48,260 nt of DNA from an uncultured Bacteroidota bacterium (GTDB lineage Bacteria > Bacteroidota > Bacteroidia > Chitinophagales > Saprospiraceae). Below are positions 7,813 through 16,618 of the stretch, piece after piece; position 1 is the first letter of the stretch; every line of letters starts with the position of its first letter. The position numbers and the translations under genes are program-made. Location of the stretch: positions 1-48,260 of the forward strand of contig CAIZLM010000236.1 in the NCBI GenBank assembly GCA_903933805.1. The letters run 5' to 3'. Below the pieces are notes generated by a model that saw only the letters and a program-made list of their open reading frames with translations, ran no database searches and was not told the DNA's origin.

Positions 7813-9272
7813 TAGGAAATTTCGTTTGCTGCAACATCATCAAATTCGCCTTCCCAGCGTGCCACCACCGCTGAAGCGAGGCAGTTTCCAACCAGGTTGA
7901 CACAGGTGCGGCCCATGTCCATCAGGGCATCTACGCCCAGGATGACCGCGATGGGCCATTCAGGAATACCAAATTGCCCTACCGTCGCCGTTAGGATCAC
8001 CAGAGAAGCCCTGGGCACCGCCGCCACGCCTTTCGAGGTGAGTAGCAACGTCGCCATCATGATCAATTGTTTGTCCCAAGTGAACTGGTCCATCAATCCT
8101 GCTGCTTGGGCGCAAAAAACAGAGGCCAATGCGAGGTACAAGGTAGAGCCATCCAAGTTAAAACTGTATCCGGTTGGAATGACAAAAGACACAATTTTAC
8201 GGGGGACGCCAAATTTTTCCATGGCTTTCATGGCCTGCGGCAAAGCTGCCTCAGAACTGGCGGTGGCAAAAGCCAGCGACGCTGGTTCGTACACTGCTTT
8301 GAAAAACTTTTTGATCGGTATCCTGAAAAAAAACATCACCGGAATAAAAACGATCAGGATGAAAACAAACAGCGCAACATAAAGTGTCCCCAAGAGTTTG
8401 GCCAGGTTGAGCATCACCCCCAAGCCTTTGTCGCCAATGGTGGATGCCAGCGCACCACCCACGGCAAAGGGCGCAAAATACATGATCAGCCCAACAAATT
8501 TAAACATCACTTCGGAGAGGGATTCACACCACTCAATCATAAACTTCCGCTGCCGGCTTTCTACCTGGCGCAGCCCTAATCCGAAGAACAAACTGAACAC
8601 AACGATCTGCAAAATGGCGTTTTCGTACATCATTTTGGCAGCGTTTTCGGGAAAGGTGTGCAGCAAGGTCTGTTTCCAGTCAAGTTTGTTGGATGGGGGT
8701 TTCAAGGCCAATACCTTGTCGTTGAACCGAAATTCGACTTCGTTCTTTTTGGTATTGATGCTGGCCATCATGCTGTCGGCAGATACTTGTACCGTTGTGC
8801 TTGATTCGGGTTGTATGCCCATTCCAGCTTTAGAATAGTTGATGGCCACAAGCCCTACCATGAGTGCAATGGATGTTGCCGCCAAAAAATAAGCAAAGGC
8901 TTTGACCGCGATCCGCCCCATTTGTTTGGCATTTTCCTGACCAGCAATGGCAATTACAAGCGTGGAAAACAGGAGTGGACCCACAACCGTTTTGATCATT
9001 CGAATGAAAATGGAACTGAGTACATCCAAGTCTTTGGCGGACTTGCCTAGGTCGAGGCCCACTTCAAATCCGATGACCATACTCAACAATATCCAGGTGT
9101 TGAGTGACTGGTTTTGCCAGCCATAGAAGCACAAAGCACCCACGGCCCACCATCTAGCACCCGTGAGTACAGCAGGGTCAATGGACATTCCGACCATGGG
9201 CGGGACGAGATGAAGGCCAGCCACTGCGGCTACACTGAACAAGGCAAACCAAAGCGCATTACTGAATTTCAT
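7812..9272 (-). CDS. Dicarboxylate/amino acid:cation symporter (DAACS family)
   Basis: 486 residues with multiple hydrophobic spans. The re-entrant-loop serine motif TASSEAALPQAM, the transport-core signature PTGYSFNLDGSTLYLALA, and GVDALMDMGRTCVNLVGN near the C-terminus identify the GltP/DctA/SdcS family of inner-membrane carriers that take up glutamate, aspartate or C4-dicarboxylates with H+ or Na+. A large loop around residues 150-230 is more hydrophilic than usual for the family. Substrate cannot be assigned. Its stop codon is immediately next to a MITE insertion at 7734-7812, so the last residues may have been altered by it. Confidence 0.92.
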   Translation of the reverse strand: MKFSNALWFALFSVAAVAGLHLVPPMVGMSIDPAVLTGARWWAVGALCFYGWQNQSLNTWILLSMVIGFEVGLDLGKSAKDLDVLSSIFIRMIKTVVGPLLFSTLVIAIAGQENAKQMGRIAVKAFAYFLAATSIALMVGLVAINYSKAGMGIQPESSTTVQVSADSMMASINTKKNEVEFRFNDKVLALKPPSNKLDWKQTLLHTFPENAAKMMYENAILQIVVFSLFFGLGLRQVESRQRKFMIEWCESLSEVMFKFVGLIMYFAPFAVGGALASTIGDKGLGVMLNLAKLLGTLYVALFVFILIVFIPVMFFFRIPIKKFFKAVYEPASLAFATASSEAALPQAMKAMEKFGVPRKIVSFVIPTGYSFNLDGSTLYLALASVFCAQAAGLMDQFTWDKQLIMMATLLLTSKGVAAVPRASLVILTATVGQFGIPEWPIAVILGVDALMDMGRTCVNLVGNCLASAVVARWEGEFDDVAANEIS

Positions 9273-9431
9273 ACTAGTAGAGGATTTTGTCCGGCCAATG
9301 TACGGAAAAGGGTAATACTATCACAATGGTCCGTTCATTACAAAGGAATAAAGAGCGTATCAGTGGTCAGGAATGCTTGGTTGTGGTGGGAAATTCGCGA
9401 AGCGTGTAGCACGGGGTACCACATAAAAGTA

Positions 9432-9587
9432 TTAAGGCACTTCAAAGCAATAAATATTTTCATTGGAATCGGTCACGTAGATCTTTTTTTCGAATGGATC
9501 GGCAAAAAAACTCGTGATGTTGGCGTCGGTCAGCATTAAAACGAACTTTGGTGACATCAATTACTGACTGTGTGGCCAACTTTGATG
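9432..9587 (-). pseudogene. Possible remnant of a coding region (C-terminal fragment)
   Basis: On the minus strand after the histidine kinase, one frame reads DANITSFFADPFEKKIYV and on to CFEVP before a TAA at 9432-9434, while the part just upstream reads sensibly in another frame (LATQSVIDVTKVRFNAD). The joined text looks like the end of a beta-propeller-type protein broken by a frameshift. The longest intact ATG frame is only 41 codons (9555-9557 start). I see nothing recognisable in 9273-9431. Function and even coding status are uncertain. Confidence 0.35.
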
Positions 9588-10637
9588 TTAAACATCCAGA
9601 TTCAGGTCTAATGTAACTTCGAAGAACCCGTTTTCTCGTTTTGTGTTCAAATGATAATGCCCGGCGTACAGTAGATCCAGTTGCCGTTGTACGTTTTGCA
9701 AGCCAATACCGTTACCGGGTGGTGTAGCATCAGAATCACGGTCAACCGTATTTTTCACGATAAAAGTGAGTTGGTTGTTAGAAAGTGTGATCATGATTTG
9801 GATGATAACAGCGCCAGTGGTGCTGTTGGCGCCGTGTTTGAAACTGTTTTCAACAAAAGGCAAGAGCAGCAGCGGCGCAATAGAAGCATCATTTGGATGT
9901 GCCATATTTTCTTGATAATCAATGGTTAATCGTTTGTTGTAGCGCAATTTTTCCAATTCGATATAATCATGGATTACCTTGACTTCTTCGGAAAGTGCGA
10001 TACGGGGTTGACGGCATTCATACAGCATGAATCGCATAATTTTAGACAACATCAGGATAGCATCTGCTGTATGGTCTGATTTTTTACGTGCGAGTACGAA
10101 AAGGTTGTTGAGGGTGTTGAACAGGAAATGGGGGTTGGTTTGCGACCGCAGGTAATTGAGTTCAGACTGCAGTTTTTCACGCATCAATTCTTGTTCGTGT
10201 TCGATGCTTTTATAGTGCACCCGTATCATTTTAAAAGTCGCGGCGGCGGCCGTTGTGATGAATAGATCAAACTGGGTGAGTACCAGGCCCGTGAGGTTAA
10301 AAACGACGAAGTTGCGCTCCGGCTCAAATATTTTGAAATAGATCAGACCGACAAATAGTCGGTAAAACAAGGTGGCAACCAGCACAGCAACCAGGGTGAG
10401 CAGCACAAGTTTGGTAATTTTACGTCGATCCAGGTAGAGCGGGATGATGTAGTAGAATATGAAGTAAACAAGGGCGATTTTCGGTGGCAGGCTAAACACC
10501 TCTGCGAGCATCGCCCTGGGCAGATTTTCCAAGGTTGGCACCCGGTCATAAATGGTGCTGAGAACACCGTTCAAGAGGATGTAAACCACCCAAAAAAGCA
10601 AGTGTAGGCCAATTCTACGCCAATTTATCCGTGCCAT
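9588..10637 (-). CDS. LytS/YehU-type sensor histidine kinase
   Basis: 349 residues. Four hydrophobic segments in the first about 135 residues form the membrane sensor, followed by a short coiled linker and a His_kinase (PF06580-type) domain with the phospho-acceptor His170 in QTNPHFLFNTLNNLF, then a HATPase region with NSFKHG and a GNGIGLQNV glycine motif. Such kinases normally signal to a LytTR-type response regulator, but none is encoded next to it. The ATG at 10637 lies inside the 3' end of the upstream GH31 gene (13-bp overlap), so the two are translationally coupled and the kinase may monitor sugar or envelope status. Confidence 0.92.
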   Translation of the reverse strand: MARINWRRIGLHLLFWVVYILLNGVLSTIYDRVPTLENLPRAMLAEVFSLPPKIALVYFIFYYIIPLYLDRRKITKLVLLTLVAVLVATLFYRLFVGLIYFKIFEPERNFVVFNLTGLVLTQFDLFITTAAAATFKMIRVHYKSIEHEQELMREKLQSELNYLRSQTNPHFLFNTLNNLFVLARKKSDHTADAILMLSKIMRFMLYECRQPRIALSEEVKVIHDYIELEKLRYNKRLTIDYQENMAHPNDASIAPLLLLPFVENSFKHGANSTTGAVIIQIMITLSNNQLTFIVKNTVDRDSDATPPGNGIGLQNVQRQLDLLYAGHYHLNTKRENGFFEVTLDLNLDV

Positions 10638-13165
10638 TCTATGGTCTGAAAGTCTGGGGGTAAATGCAGGGTGTACAAAGATCGATCCCGCAACCGGATT
10701 TCCTTGATGGGTATTTCAACGCCTTCTACCGTGCATTTTTTCACATACGTTGGGAAGCCAACGAGGTAAATTTTTACGACGTCGTAGGATGGTTTAAAAG
10801 TTCCTTCTTGGCGTTGTCTAAGAGTAAAAACATTGTTTTGTCCAGATGTTTCGAATAATTTAAGGCAAAACGCGCCATCCAAGTGGTCGTAACCTTCTCC
10901 GGTATCCTCGTAGAGGTGGCTGGTTTCGATACCGTTTTTATAGTAAACATAAAGGGTTAGCGCTGAGATAGCCTCTCCGGTGTGTTGGCGGGTTGGATAG
11001 ATGGGTAGTACGGCGCCCTCACGGACAAAGAAAGGCACCTGCTCCGGCATTACGTTTACAAATACTTCTCCGTTGCCCGGCTGGCCAGTCCAAAAATAAT
11101 ACCAATTTCCTTTGGGTAAATATACCCCTTGGCGCTGTATTTTGGGTTGAATAACCGGACTGACGAGGAGGTGCTCGCCAAAAAGGAAATCGCGTTCCTG
11201 ATCCCAGAGTTTAGGATCGGCGACATCGGCAAACAACAGGTGCCGAATGACGGGTGTACCATCGAGTGTGTGCAGCCACAAGGCCGAATACAAGGCTGGT
11301 AACAAGCAATAGCGAAGTTCTATTGCTTTTTTGGCCCAGTCTGCGTATTTTTCTCCAAAAGACCAAGGCTCTTGATCTGAAATATGCAGGGATGGATCTG
11401 TTAGCAGCGCTTCGTCTGCGGGCAGGGAGTCACCACTCGCGTGTTGTCCCATGCTGTGAACACGCATCAAAGGATGGAACACCGACAATTGGAGCCAACG
11501 CAAAAACAATTCTCCATCGGCATTGCCCGCAAAGCCACCAACATCGGTTCCGCAAAATGAAAATCCTGAAATAGACAGACGCTGGCATTGAATATTGGCA
11601 ATTTGGAGGTGCTCCCACGTGGAGAAGTTGTCGCCAGTCCAAATGGCGCCAAATCGTTGGCTGCCACTAAAAGCTGCGCGGGTGAGCAGGAAGGGCCGTT
11701 TGTTCGGTTTCATTTTCTTGAAACCCTCCCAAGAGGCGCGGCACATCTGCTGACCATATATATTGTGTGCCTTACGGTGACTGCTGCCATAGCCTTCATA
11801 GTTGTGCATCACAGTATCCGGTAGGGTTTTGTGGTTGACGTGAAAAACCGCGGGCTCGTTCATATCGTTCCAAAAACCGCTCATTCCCACCTTTTCATAG
11901 AGATCTACATACAGTTGGCCCCACCATTCCCGCACCCGAGGGTTGGTAAAATCGGGAAACGCGCAAAATCCTGGCCAAACAGGCCCCTTGGCAACGTCTC
12001 CGTCGGGCGTCATGACGAACATCCCCTTTTCGAGACCTTCTGCGTACACATGGTAGGCTGGGTCTTCTTTTATTCCCGGGTCGATCATGGCGACTGTTTG
12101 GAAGCCTTGTGCTCGAAGTGAATCTACCAGTCTCTTCGGATCCGGGAAGTGCTTTTTGTTCCAAGTGAAACAACGATACCCGTCCATATAGTCTATGTCC
12201 AAGTAAATGGCATCACAGGGTATTGCTCTACGGCGAAATTCGCCGGCAATTTCCTGCACGCGGTTTTCGGGGTAATAGCTCCAACGGCACTGGTGGTAAC
12301 CCAAAGACCACATCGGGGGCAACTCATGTGTACCGGTCAAGCGGGCATAACTACGGGCAACATCCAATAGCCCGGGGCCGTACATGAAGTAGTAGTCCAT
12401 CTCGCCGCCCTCCGCTGAAAAACGGGTAATGCCGGTCTCCGCACAATCAAAATCGAAGTGGGAGCGGAAGCTGTTGTTCAAAAAAATACCGTAAGCGACC
12501 TCTTGGTTCACCACATAATAGAATGGTACAGCGCGGTACATGGCATCGCTGTCTCTGCCAAATCCATACGCATCGGTGCACCAGTTTTCAAATTTTTTTC
12601 CGGCTAGGTTGGTGCCGCAGGCCTTGTCGCCCAATCCCAGATAAAGGGCTTTTTTGGGATTTCTTTTCGCTATTTGAAGGTCACACCAACCTTTCATCAC
12701 CGTTCGTTTGGCAGAAAACCCGCCCTCGTCTTCACAAATGATTCGGTCGGACTGGTCGTAAAACTTTACCCGCAAGTCGATTTTTGAAATGACCACTTGC
12801 AACAATTCCGATTCCAACAGGTACTCGCTGTTGTTTTCGTTGAGGGTTATCGTGATTTTCTCCGCTTCAAAAGCAGGATCAAGCCCGTAGGAAAAATCCG
12901 GTCCAAAGTTGCCATCCGGGGCATAACGCAATCGGACGATACCCGATGCGGGTACTTGAACGCGGAGGCTGACGCCGTTGGTGCAAACAAATTCATACGA
13001 TCCTTCGCGCCATCGAACAATGGCTATGGCACTGGGTGTGATGGTTTGGAAAATATCATCGTAGCGCTCGCTCACACTGGCCTCCTCAAAAGATATTGAC
13101 GCAGGCTTGACGTTGCTGTTAAGCGGTGGTGTTTCCTCGGGTATCGTGTTGGGCGATTCGTGCAT
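10625..13165 (-). CDS. Glycoside hydrolase family 31 (alpha-glucosidase-like)
   Basis: 846 residues, typical for GH31. The catalytic nucleophile is Asp434 in GFWNDMNEPAVF and the acid/base is Asp541 in FCGTDVGGFAG; WSLGYHQCRWSYYPE and the YLDIDYMDGYR strand are also family hallmarks. An N-terminal beta-sandwich precedes the barrel and two small beta domains follow it. GH31 enzymes hydrolyse terminal alpha-glucosidic (or xylosidic) bonds of maltose- and starch-like oligosaccharides. No signal peptide is seen (the N-terminus is hydrophilic, MHESPNTIPEE), so it is probably cytoplasmic. First gene of a two-gene unit with the overlapping histidine kinase. Confidence 0.95.
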   Translation of the reverse strand: MHESPNTIPEETPPLNSNVKPASISFEEASVSERYDDIFQTITPSAIAIVRWREGSYEFVCTNGVSLRVQVPASGIVRLRYAPDGNFGPDFSYGLDPAFEAEKITITLNENNSEYLLESELLQVVISKIDLRVKFYDQSDRIICEDEGGFSAKRTVMKGWCDLQIAKRNPKKALYLGLGDKACGTNLAGKKFENWCTDAYGFGRDSDAMYRAVPFYYVVNQEVAYGIFLNNSFRSHFDFDCAETGITRFSAEGGEMDYYFMYGPGLLDVARSYARLTGTHELPPMWSLGYHQCRWSYYPENRVQEIAGEFRRRAIPCDAIYLDIDYMDGYRCFTWNKKHFPDPKRLVDSLRAQGFQTVAMIDPGIKEDPAYHVYAEGLEKGMFVMTPDGDVAKGPVWPGFCAFPDFTNPRVREWWGQLYVDLYEKVGMSGFWNDMNEPAVFHVNHKTLPDTVMHNYEGYGSSHRKAHNIYGQQMCRASWEGFKKMKPNKRPFLLTRAAFSGSQRFGAIWTGDNFSTWEHLQIANIQCQRLSISGFSFCGTDVGGFAGNADGELFLRWLQLSVFHPLMRVHSMGQHASGDSLPADEALLTDPSLHISDQEPWSFGEKYADWAKKAIELRYCLLPALYSALWLHTLDGTPVIRHLLFADVADPKLWDQERDFLFGEHLLVSPVIQPKIQRQGVYLPKGNWYYFWTGQPGNGEVFVNVMPEQVPFFVREGAVLPIYPTRQHTGEAISALTLYVYYKNGIETSHLYEDTGEGYDHLDGAFCLKLFETSGQNNVFTLRQRQEGTFKPSYDVVKIYLVGFPTYVKKCTVEGVEIPIKEIRLRDRSLYTLHLPPDFQTIEWHG

Positions 13166-13337
13166 GCTCTACTTTTTGAACGTCGTGGGTGGTTGGAGTA
13201 CTTTTTTTTGTCGCAAAACCGACATTCTGAAAAACTGGCATACTTTTAGCCAATGCTTTGTTGCCTTGTCATCCTAAAAAAGGCTGTATTTCCCCTACAT
13301 ATTTCAGCAATACTTTAATCCGATTTTTAAGTATGGC
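13166..13337. other. Intergenic region upstream of GH31
   Basis: The start of a 361-bp gap. It should hold the GH31 promoter, but I see no good TAnnTTTG box on the minus strand. The rest of the gap (13338-13526) is filled by two hairpins and a MITE copy listed separately. Confidence 0.4.
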
Positions 13338-13374
13338 AAAACCGGCAGTTTCGAGTTATCGAACTGCCGGTTTT
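13338..13374. terminator. Hairpin terminator
   Basis: Perfect 13-bp arms (13338-13350 and 13362-13374), AAAACCGGCAGTT and its complement, with an 11-nt loop. T-rich sequence follows on the plus strand and TTTT on the minus strand, so it could work both ways; it is the likely end of the OmpA transcript. Confidence 0.65.
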
Positions 13375-13380
13375 TGTTTT

Positions 13381-13456
13381 GTAACTGGTTAGGTGGCACG
13401 CTTTATTGCCCAAAAAGCGGCCATTTTTTTTCTCAGACGCGACCACCAAACCAGTT
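13381..13456 (+). mobile_element. MITE-like palindromic element, short form, copy 4
   Basis: Starts GTAACTGGTTAGGTGGCACG and ends with ACCAAACCAGTT; the last two bases of the right end and several internal bases have diverged (CTTTATTGCCC for CTGTCTGGCCC). No clear target duplication, suggesting an older copy. Confidence 0.8.
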
Positions 13457-13475
13457 TTCAGTTTTTTTCTGATCA

Positions 13476-13512
13476 ATATTGCCGGGGCGAAGCTGCCTTG
13501 CCCCGGCAATAT
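13476..13512. repeat. 13-bp GC-rich hairpin after the OmpA gene
   Basis: Arms 13476-13488 and 13500-13512 (ATATTGCCGGGGC and complement) are perfect with an 11-nt loop. It lies 15 bp after the OmpA stop codon on the minus strand. There is no U-run on that strand, so it may protect the mRNA 3' end rather than terminate. Confidence 0.55.
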
Positions 13513-13526
13513 CAATTTCTGTTGGA

Positions 13527-16154
13527 TCAATCGAGCAGTAATTCAAACTCTACACGACGGTTTAGGTCACGGCCTTCTGCGGTCAGGTTATCGGCAATGG
13601 GTCGGCTTTCTCCAAATCCGGCATGGCGCAGTCGTTCGGTCTTGATACCTCTGAACACCAAGTAATCGTAGCACGTTTTGGCGCGATCCTGCGATAGGGT
13701 GAGATTCCGTTCTTCACCACCGATATCATCGGTGTAACCGCTGATCGAGAGGGTGTATGCTGGGTTTTCGCGCATAATGATCACAATTTCATCCAAGATA
13801 TCGTAGGACTGGTTTTTCAAAATCGCACGACCTGTTTCAAACTGTACCGCCCTGGCAGCATATGCCAGTCGCTCTTTTACCTCTTTTTTTACCTCTGGGC
13901 AGCCAAAATTGCTGGCAGGACCAAATGCCGCTGGACATTTGTCAATATTATCAGCAACCTTGTCGCCATCGGTGTCGGGGCAACCTCCATAGGTGCCTGC
14001 TTTGTCGGGGCATGGATCCGTCTTGTCCGGAACACCGTCACCATCGCGGTCTGCTTCAGATTTCAACTCCGGGCATCCGTTGTTCTTGACCGTTCCCGGT
14101 TTGCTGGGGCACTTGTCATCCTTGTCAGCAACGCCATCGCCGTCTGTATCCGGACAACCACGGAGCGATCCGGCAACATTGGGACATTGGTCTGTGTCGT
14201 CTGTGAAGCCGTCGCTGTCAGCGTCGCGAATGGGGCATCCTTTGTTGGCCAGGGTACCGGGCTCGTTGGGACATTTATCCTCTTTGTCCGTTATACCATC
14301 GCCATCAGCATCGCGTATGGGGCATCCCATATTTGAAACAGGTCCTGCCTCATTCGGGCATTTATCGTCTTTGTCTGTGATACCATCCCCATCTGCGTCG
14401 CGCATTGGGCAACCATTGTTTTTCAAGGTGCCTGCTTCATTGGGACATTTGTCGTCTTTGTCGGCAATACCATCACCATCTGCATCTCGTACTGGGCAAC
14501 CGTTGTTTGCGACCGTACCTGCCTCGTTGGGGCATTTGTCGTCTTTGTCCAAGATGCCATCGCCATCGGTGTCTCGTACTGGGCAACCGTTGTTTGCGAC
14601 CGTACCTGCCTCATTGGGGCATTTGTCGTCTTTATCAAAGATGCCATCGCCATCGGTGTCTTTTACCGGGCAACCGTTGTTGGCAGCGGTACCGGCTTCA
14701 TTGGGGCATTTATCGTCTTTGTCCAAGATGCCATCGCCATCGGTGTCTTTTACCGGGCAACCGTTGTTGGCAGCGTTACCTGCCTCATTGGGGCATTTAT
14801 CGTCTTTGTCTAAGATGCCATCGCCATCGGTGTCTTTTACCGGGCAACCGTTGTTGGCAGCGGTACCGGCTTCATTGGGGCATTTGTCGTCTTTGTCTAA
14901 GATGCCATCGCCATCGGTGTCTTTTACCGGGCAACCGTTGTTGGCAGCGGTACCGGCCTCATTGGGGCATTTATCGTCTTTGTCCAAGATGCCATCGCCA
15001 TCGGTGTCTTTTACCGGGCAACCGTTGTTGGCAGCGGTACCGGCTTCATTGGGGCATTTGTCGTCTTTGTCTAAGATGCCATCGCTGTCGGCATCGAGCA
15101 CAGGAGGGCAACCGTTGTTGGCAGCGGTACCGGCTTCGTTGGGGCATTTGTCGTCTTTATCGGCAACACCATCACCGTCTGCATCTGGGCAACCTTTGAG
15201 TTTGCCTGCTTCATTGGGGCAAAGATCAATGTTATCTGCTACTCCATCACGGTCTGTATCGGCAGAAGGGGGGCAACCTTTGTTGTCCGACGTACCCGGT
15301 TCTGTGGGGCATTTGTCATCTTTGTTTGGGATGCCATCAAAATCCGTATCCGGGCAACCTTTGATGGTACCGGCTTCTGTCGGGCAGTCGTCGGTTGCAT
15401 TGGCAACACCGTCTTTGTCATAGTCCGGGCAACCTTTTGTATCGAGAACGCCAGCTTCATCGGGGCAGAGATCATCCGAATCTGCCACGCCATCGCTGTC
15501 ACGGTCTGGGCAACCAAGGGTTGTAGCAGGGCCGGCATCGTTGGGGCATTTGTCGATTTTGTTGACGACGCCATCTTTATCGTCGTCTATGGAGAAGGTT
15601 GCGGGCTTAGCCGCGGGTTTAGCGGGTGGTTTTTCAGCGACGTGGAATACATAAACACAACCCACGCCAAATTGCAAATTATCGCGATCACTGACGATGG
15701 ATTTTCGGTATTCCGCTTGCAGGCTGAGGTAGGTATTTTTTGAAACAAGAAAATGTACCCCTCCGCCCAGCGGGAATTGAAGATGTCCATTTTCAAAGCC
15801 CTCCAGCACATAACCTGCACCTGCGCAGGCGAATGGCACAATTTTGCTGTCACTGCCCATGTTCTCGAAGCGCAGTACGAAGTCTGCGCTGGTGATGACC
15901 GTATTGATGGTTGCGCCAGCCAATTTGGCCAAGCCAAGTTTTACAGGTATTCCCAAGTTGATATTAGGCGCAACATTTCGGAAGTAACCGAATTCAAATT
16001 GCTGGCCGACGTTTACCTTGCCGTTGTACAACAATCCGTAGTCAATGGCATTTAATTTGACATGGAAAGCGTTGGGGTTGGCTGAGTTTTGGGAAAAAAC
16101 GTGTGTTAAAAATAGGCAAAAAGCCAATGGAAGGAGTAAACTGAATTTTCGCAT
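13527..16154 (-). CDS. OmpA-family outer membrane protein with 20 thrombospondin type 3 repeats
   Basis: 875 residues from the ATG at 16154, which begins a clear signal peptide (MRKFSLLLPLAFCLF, cut near VFSQ); upstream in-frame ATGs would put a second hydrophobic stretch in front. An N-terminal beta-barrel-like domain (about 25-190) is followed by 20 calcium-binding TSP3 units of the form D-x-D-x-DG-xx-D-xx-D-x-CP ending in GCP, then an OmpA peptidoglycan-binding domain (ARAVQFETGRAIL, SGYTDDIGG, NRRVEFELLL). It should tether the outer membrane to the cell wall through a long Ca2+-stiffened linker. Several central repeats are almost identical in DNA. A shorter paralogue with six repeats lies at 31543-32949. 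Confidence 0.93.
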   Translation of the reverse strand: MRKFSLLLPLAFCLFLTHVFSQNSANPNAFHVKLNAIDYGLLYNGKVNVGQQFEFGYFRNVAPNINLGIPVKLGLAKLAGATINTVITSADFVLRFENMGSDSKIVPFACAGAGYVLEGFENGHLQFPLGGGVHFLVSKNTYLSLQAEYRKSIVSDRDNLQFGVGCVYVFHVAEKPPAKPAAKPATFSIDDDKDGVVNKIDKCPNDAGPATTLGCPDRDSDGVADSDDLCPDEAGVLDTKGCPDYDKDGVANATDDCPTEAGTIKGCPDTDFDGIPNKDDKCPTEPGTSDNKGCPPSADTDRDGVADNIDLCPNEAGKLKGCPDADGDGVADKDDKCPNEAGTAANNGCPPVLDADSDGILDKDDKCPNEAGTAANNGCPVKDTDGDGILDKDDKCPNEAGTAANNGCPVKDTDGDGILDKDDKCPNEAGTAANNGCPVKDTDGDGILDKDDKCPNEAGNAANNGCPVKDTDGDGILDKDDKCPNEAGTAANNGCPVKDTDGDGIFDKDDKCPNEAGTVANNGCPVRDTDGDGILDKDDKCPNEAGTVANNGCPVRDADGDGIADKDDKCPNEAGTLKNNGCPMRDADGDGITDKDDKCPNEAGPVSNMGCPIRDADGDGITDKEDKCPNEPGTLANKGCPIRDADSDGFTDDTDQCPNVAGSLRGCPDTDGDGVADKDDKCPSKPGTVKNNGCPELKSEADRDGDGVPDKTDPCPDKAGTYGGCPDTDGDKVADNIDKCPAAFGPASNFGCPEVKKEVKERLAYAARAVQFETGRAILKNQSYDILDEIVIIMRENPAYTLSISGYTDDIGGEERNLTLSQDRAKTCYDYLVFRGIKTERLRHAGFGESRPIADNLTAEGRDLNRRVEFELLLD
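14480..15105 (-). repeat. Tandem 87-bp repeats inside the OmpA/TSP3 gene
   Basis: An 87-bp unit (29 codons) recurs with constant spacing; the same marker sequence CGGTGTC falls at 14567, 14654, 14741, 14828, 14915 and 15002. The units differ by only a few bases, while the outer TSP3 units of the gene are much more diverged. This is recent unequal duplication within a coding region and a likely place for length change or assembly error. Confidence 0.93.
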
Positions 16155-16285
16155 TTCGTTTCTGAATGATATGTTGTGTACTTGAATCAAAACAAGTGCC
16201 AATAACGCAAAAAGTGAGGTAATATTTATTTTTTGATGGTAAATGATACGCATCAACGCCTACAATTGTTCATAGTAGACCAATA

Positions 16286-16618
16286 TTACCCGTTAGAGCT
16301 GTGTTTACAAGGGAAATCTTTTTCAATTAATATCTTCAAAGAAAGTCCCTTTTGCGTCAAGGGTATGGTTTCGTAGAGGCCAATTTCGTCTGTTTGGATC
16401 CAATGGTTCGCCAGATTGTCGGGCATTTCCACGGTAATGCTCTCTTCATCCAAAAAAGCGGTCAGGGTATTACAAGTATTGGTCATGAGCAGTTTGAACG
16501 TCAAAGATCCCTGGGGCAAATGTAGGGTTTCAGCGACAAATCCCTGCTTGTGGAGTTTTTCAAGATCAGCTTCACTGAGCCGCAGCCTGATGGATTGATG
16601 GTCAATGCGCAGTTTCAT
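16286..16618 (-). CDS. Small conserved hypothetical protein translationally coupled to fdhD
   Basis: 110 residues, no signal peptide or membrane span. It opens MKLRIDHQSIRLRLSEADLE and has an alternating beta-strand pattern with a short helix. From memory, proteins with this opening are found in Bacteroidota as a DUF (possibly DUF7009), but this was not checked. Its ATG overlaps the fdhD stop in an ATGA arrangement (16615-16618), so it is the second gene of an operon and probably made in step with FdhD. A role linked to molybdenum cofactor or formate dehydrogenase maturation is an inference from position only. Confidence 0.75.
   Translation of the reverse strand: MKLRIDHQSIRLRLSEADLEKLHKQGFVAETLHLPQGSLTFKLLMTNTCNTLTAFLDEESITVEMPDNLANHWIQTDEIGLYETIPLTQKGLSLKILIEKDFPCKHSSNG

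Noticed and set aside
14480-15105. Possible CRISPR-like array with regular spacing
   Set aside because: The 87-bp period is 29 codons of a TSP3 protein repeat, there are no spacers, and no cas genes are present.
14405-15199. Second plus-strand ORF rich in Arg/Cys/His in the same array
   Set aside because: Another frame of the same coding repeats; the periodic CHRHRCLL text follows from the repeat, not from selection.
13993-15423. Long plus-strand ORF (476 codons, Ser/Pro-rich) opposite the OmpA gene
   Set aside because: It is the mirror of the 87-bp TSP3 coding repeats; its low-complexity repeat text has no signal or domain and the minus-strand gene is clearly real.
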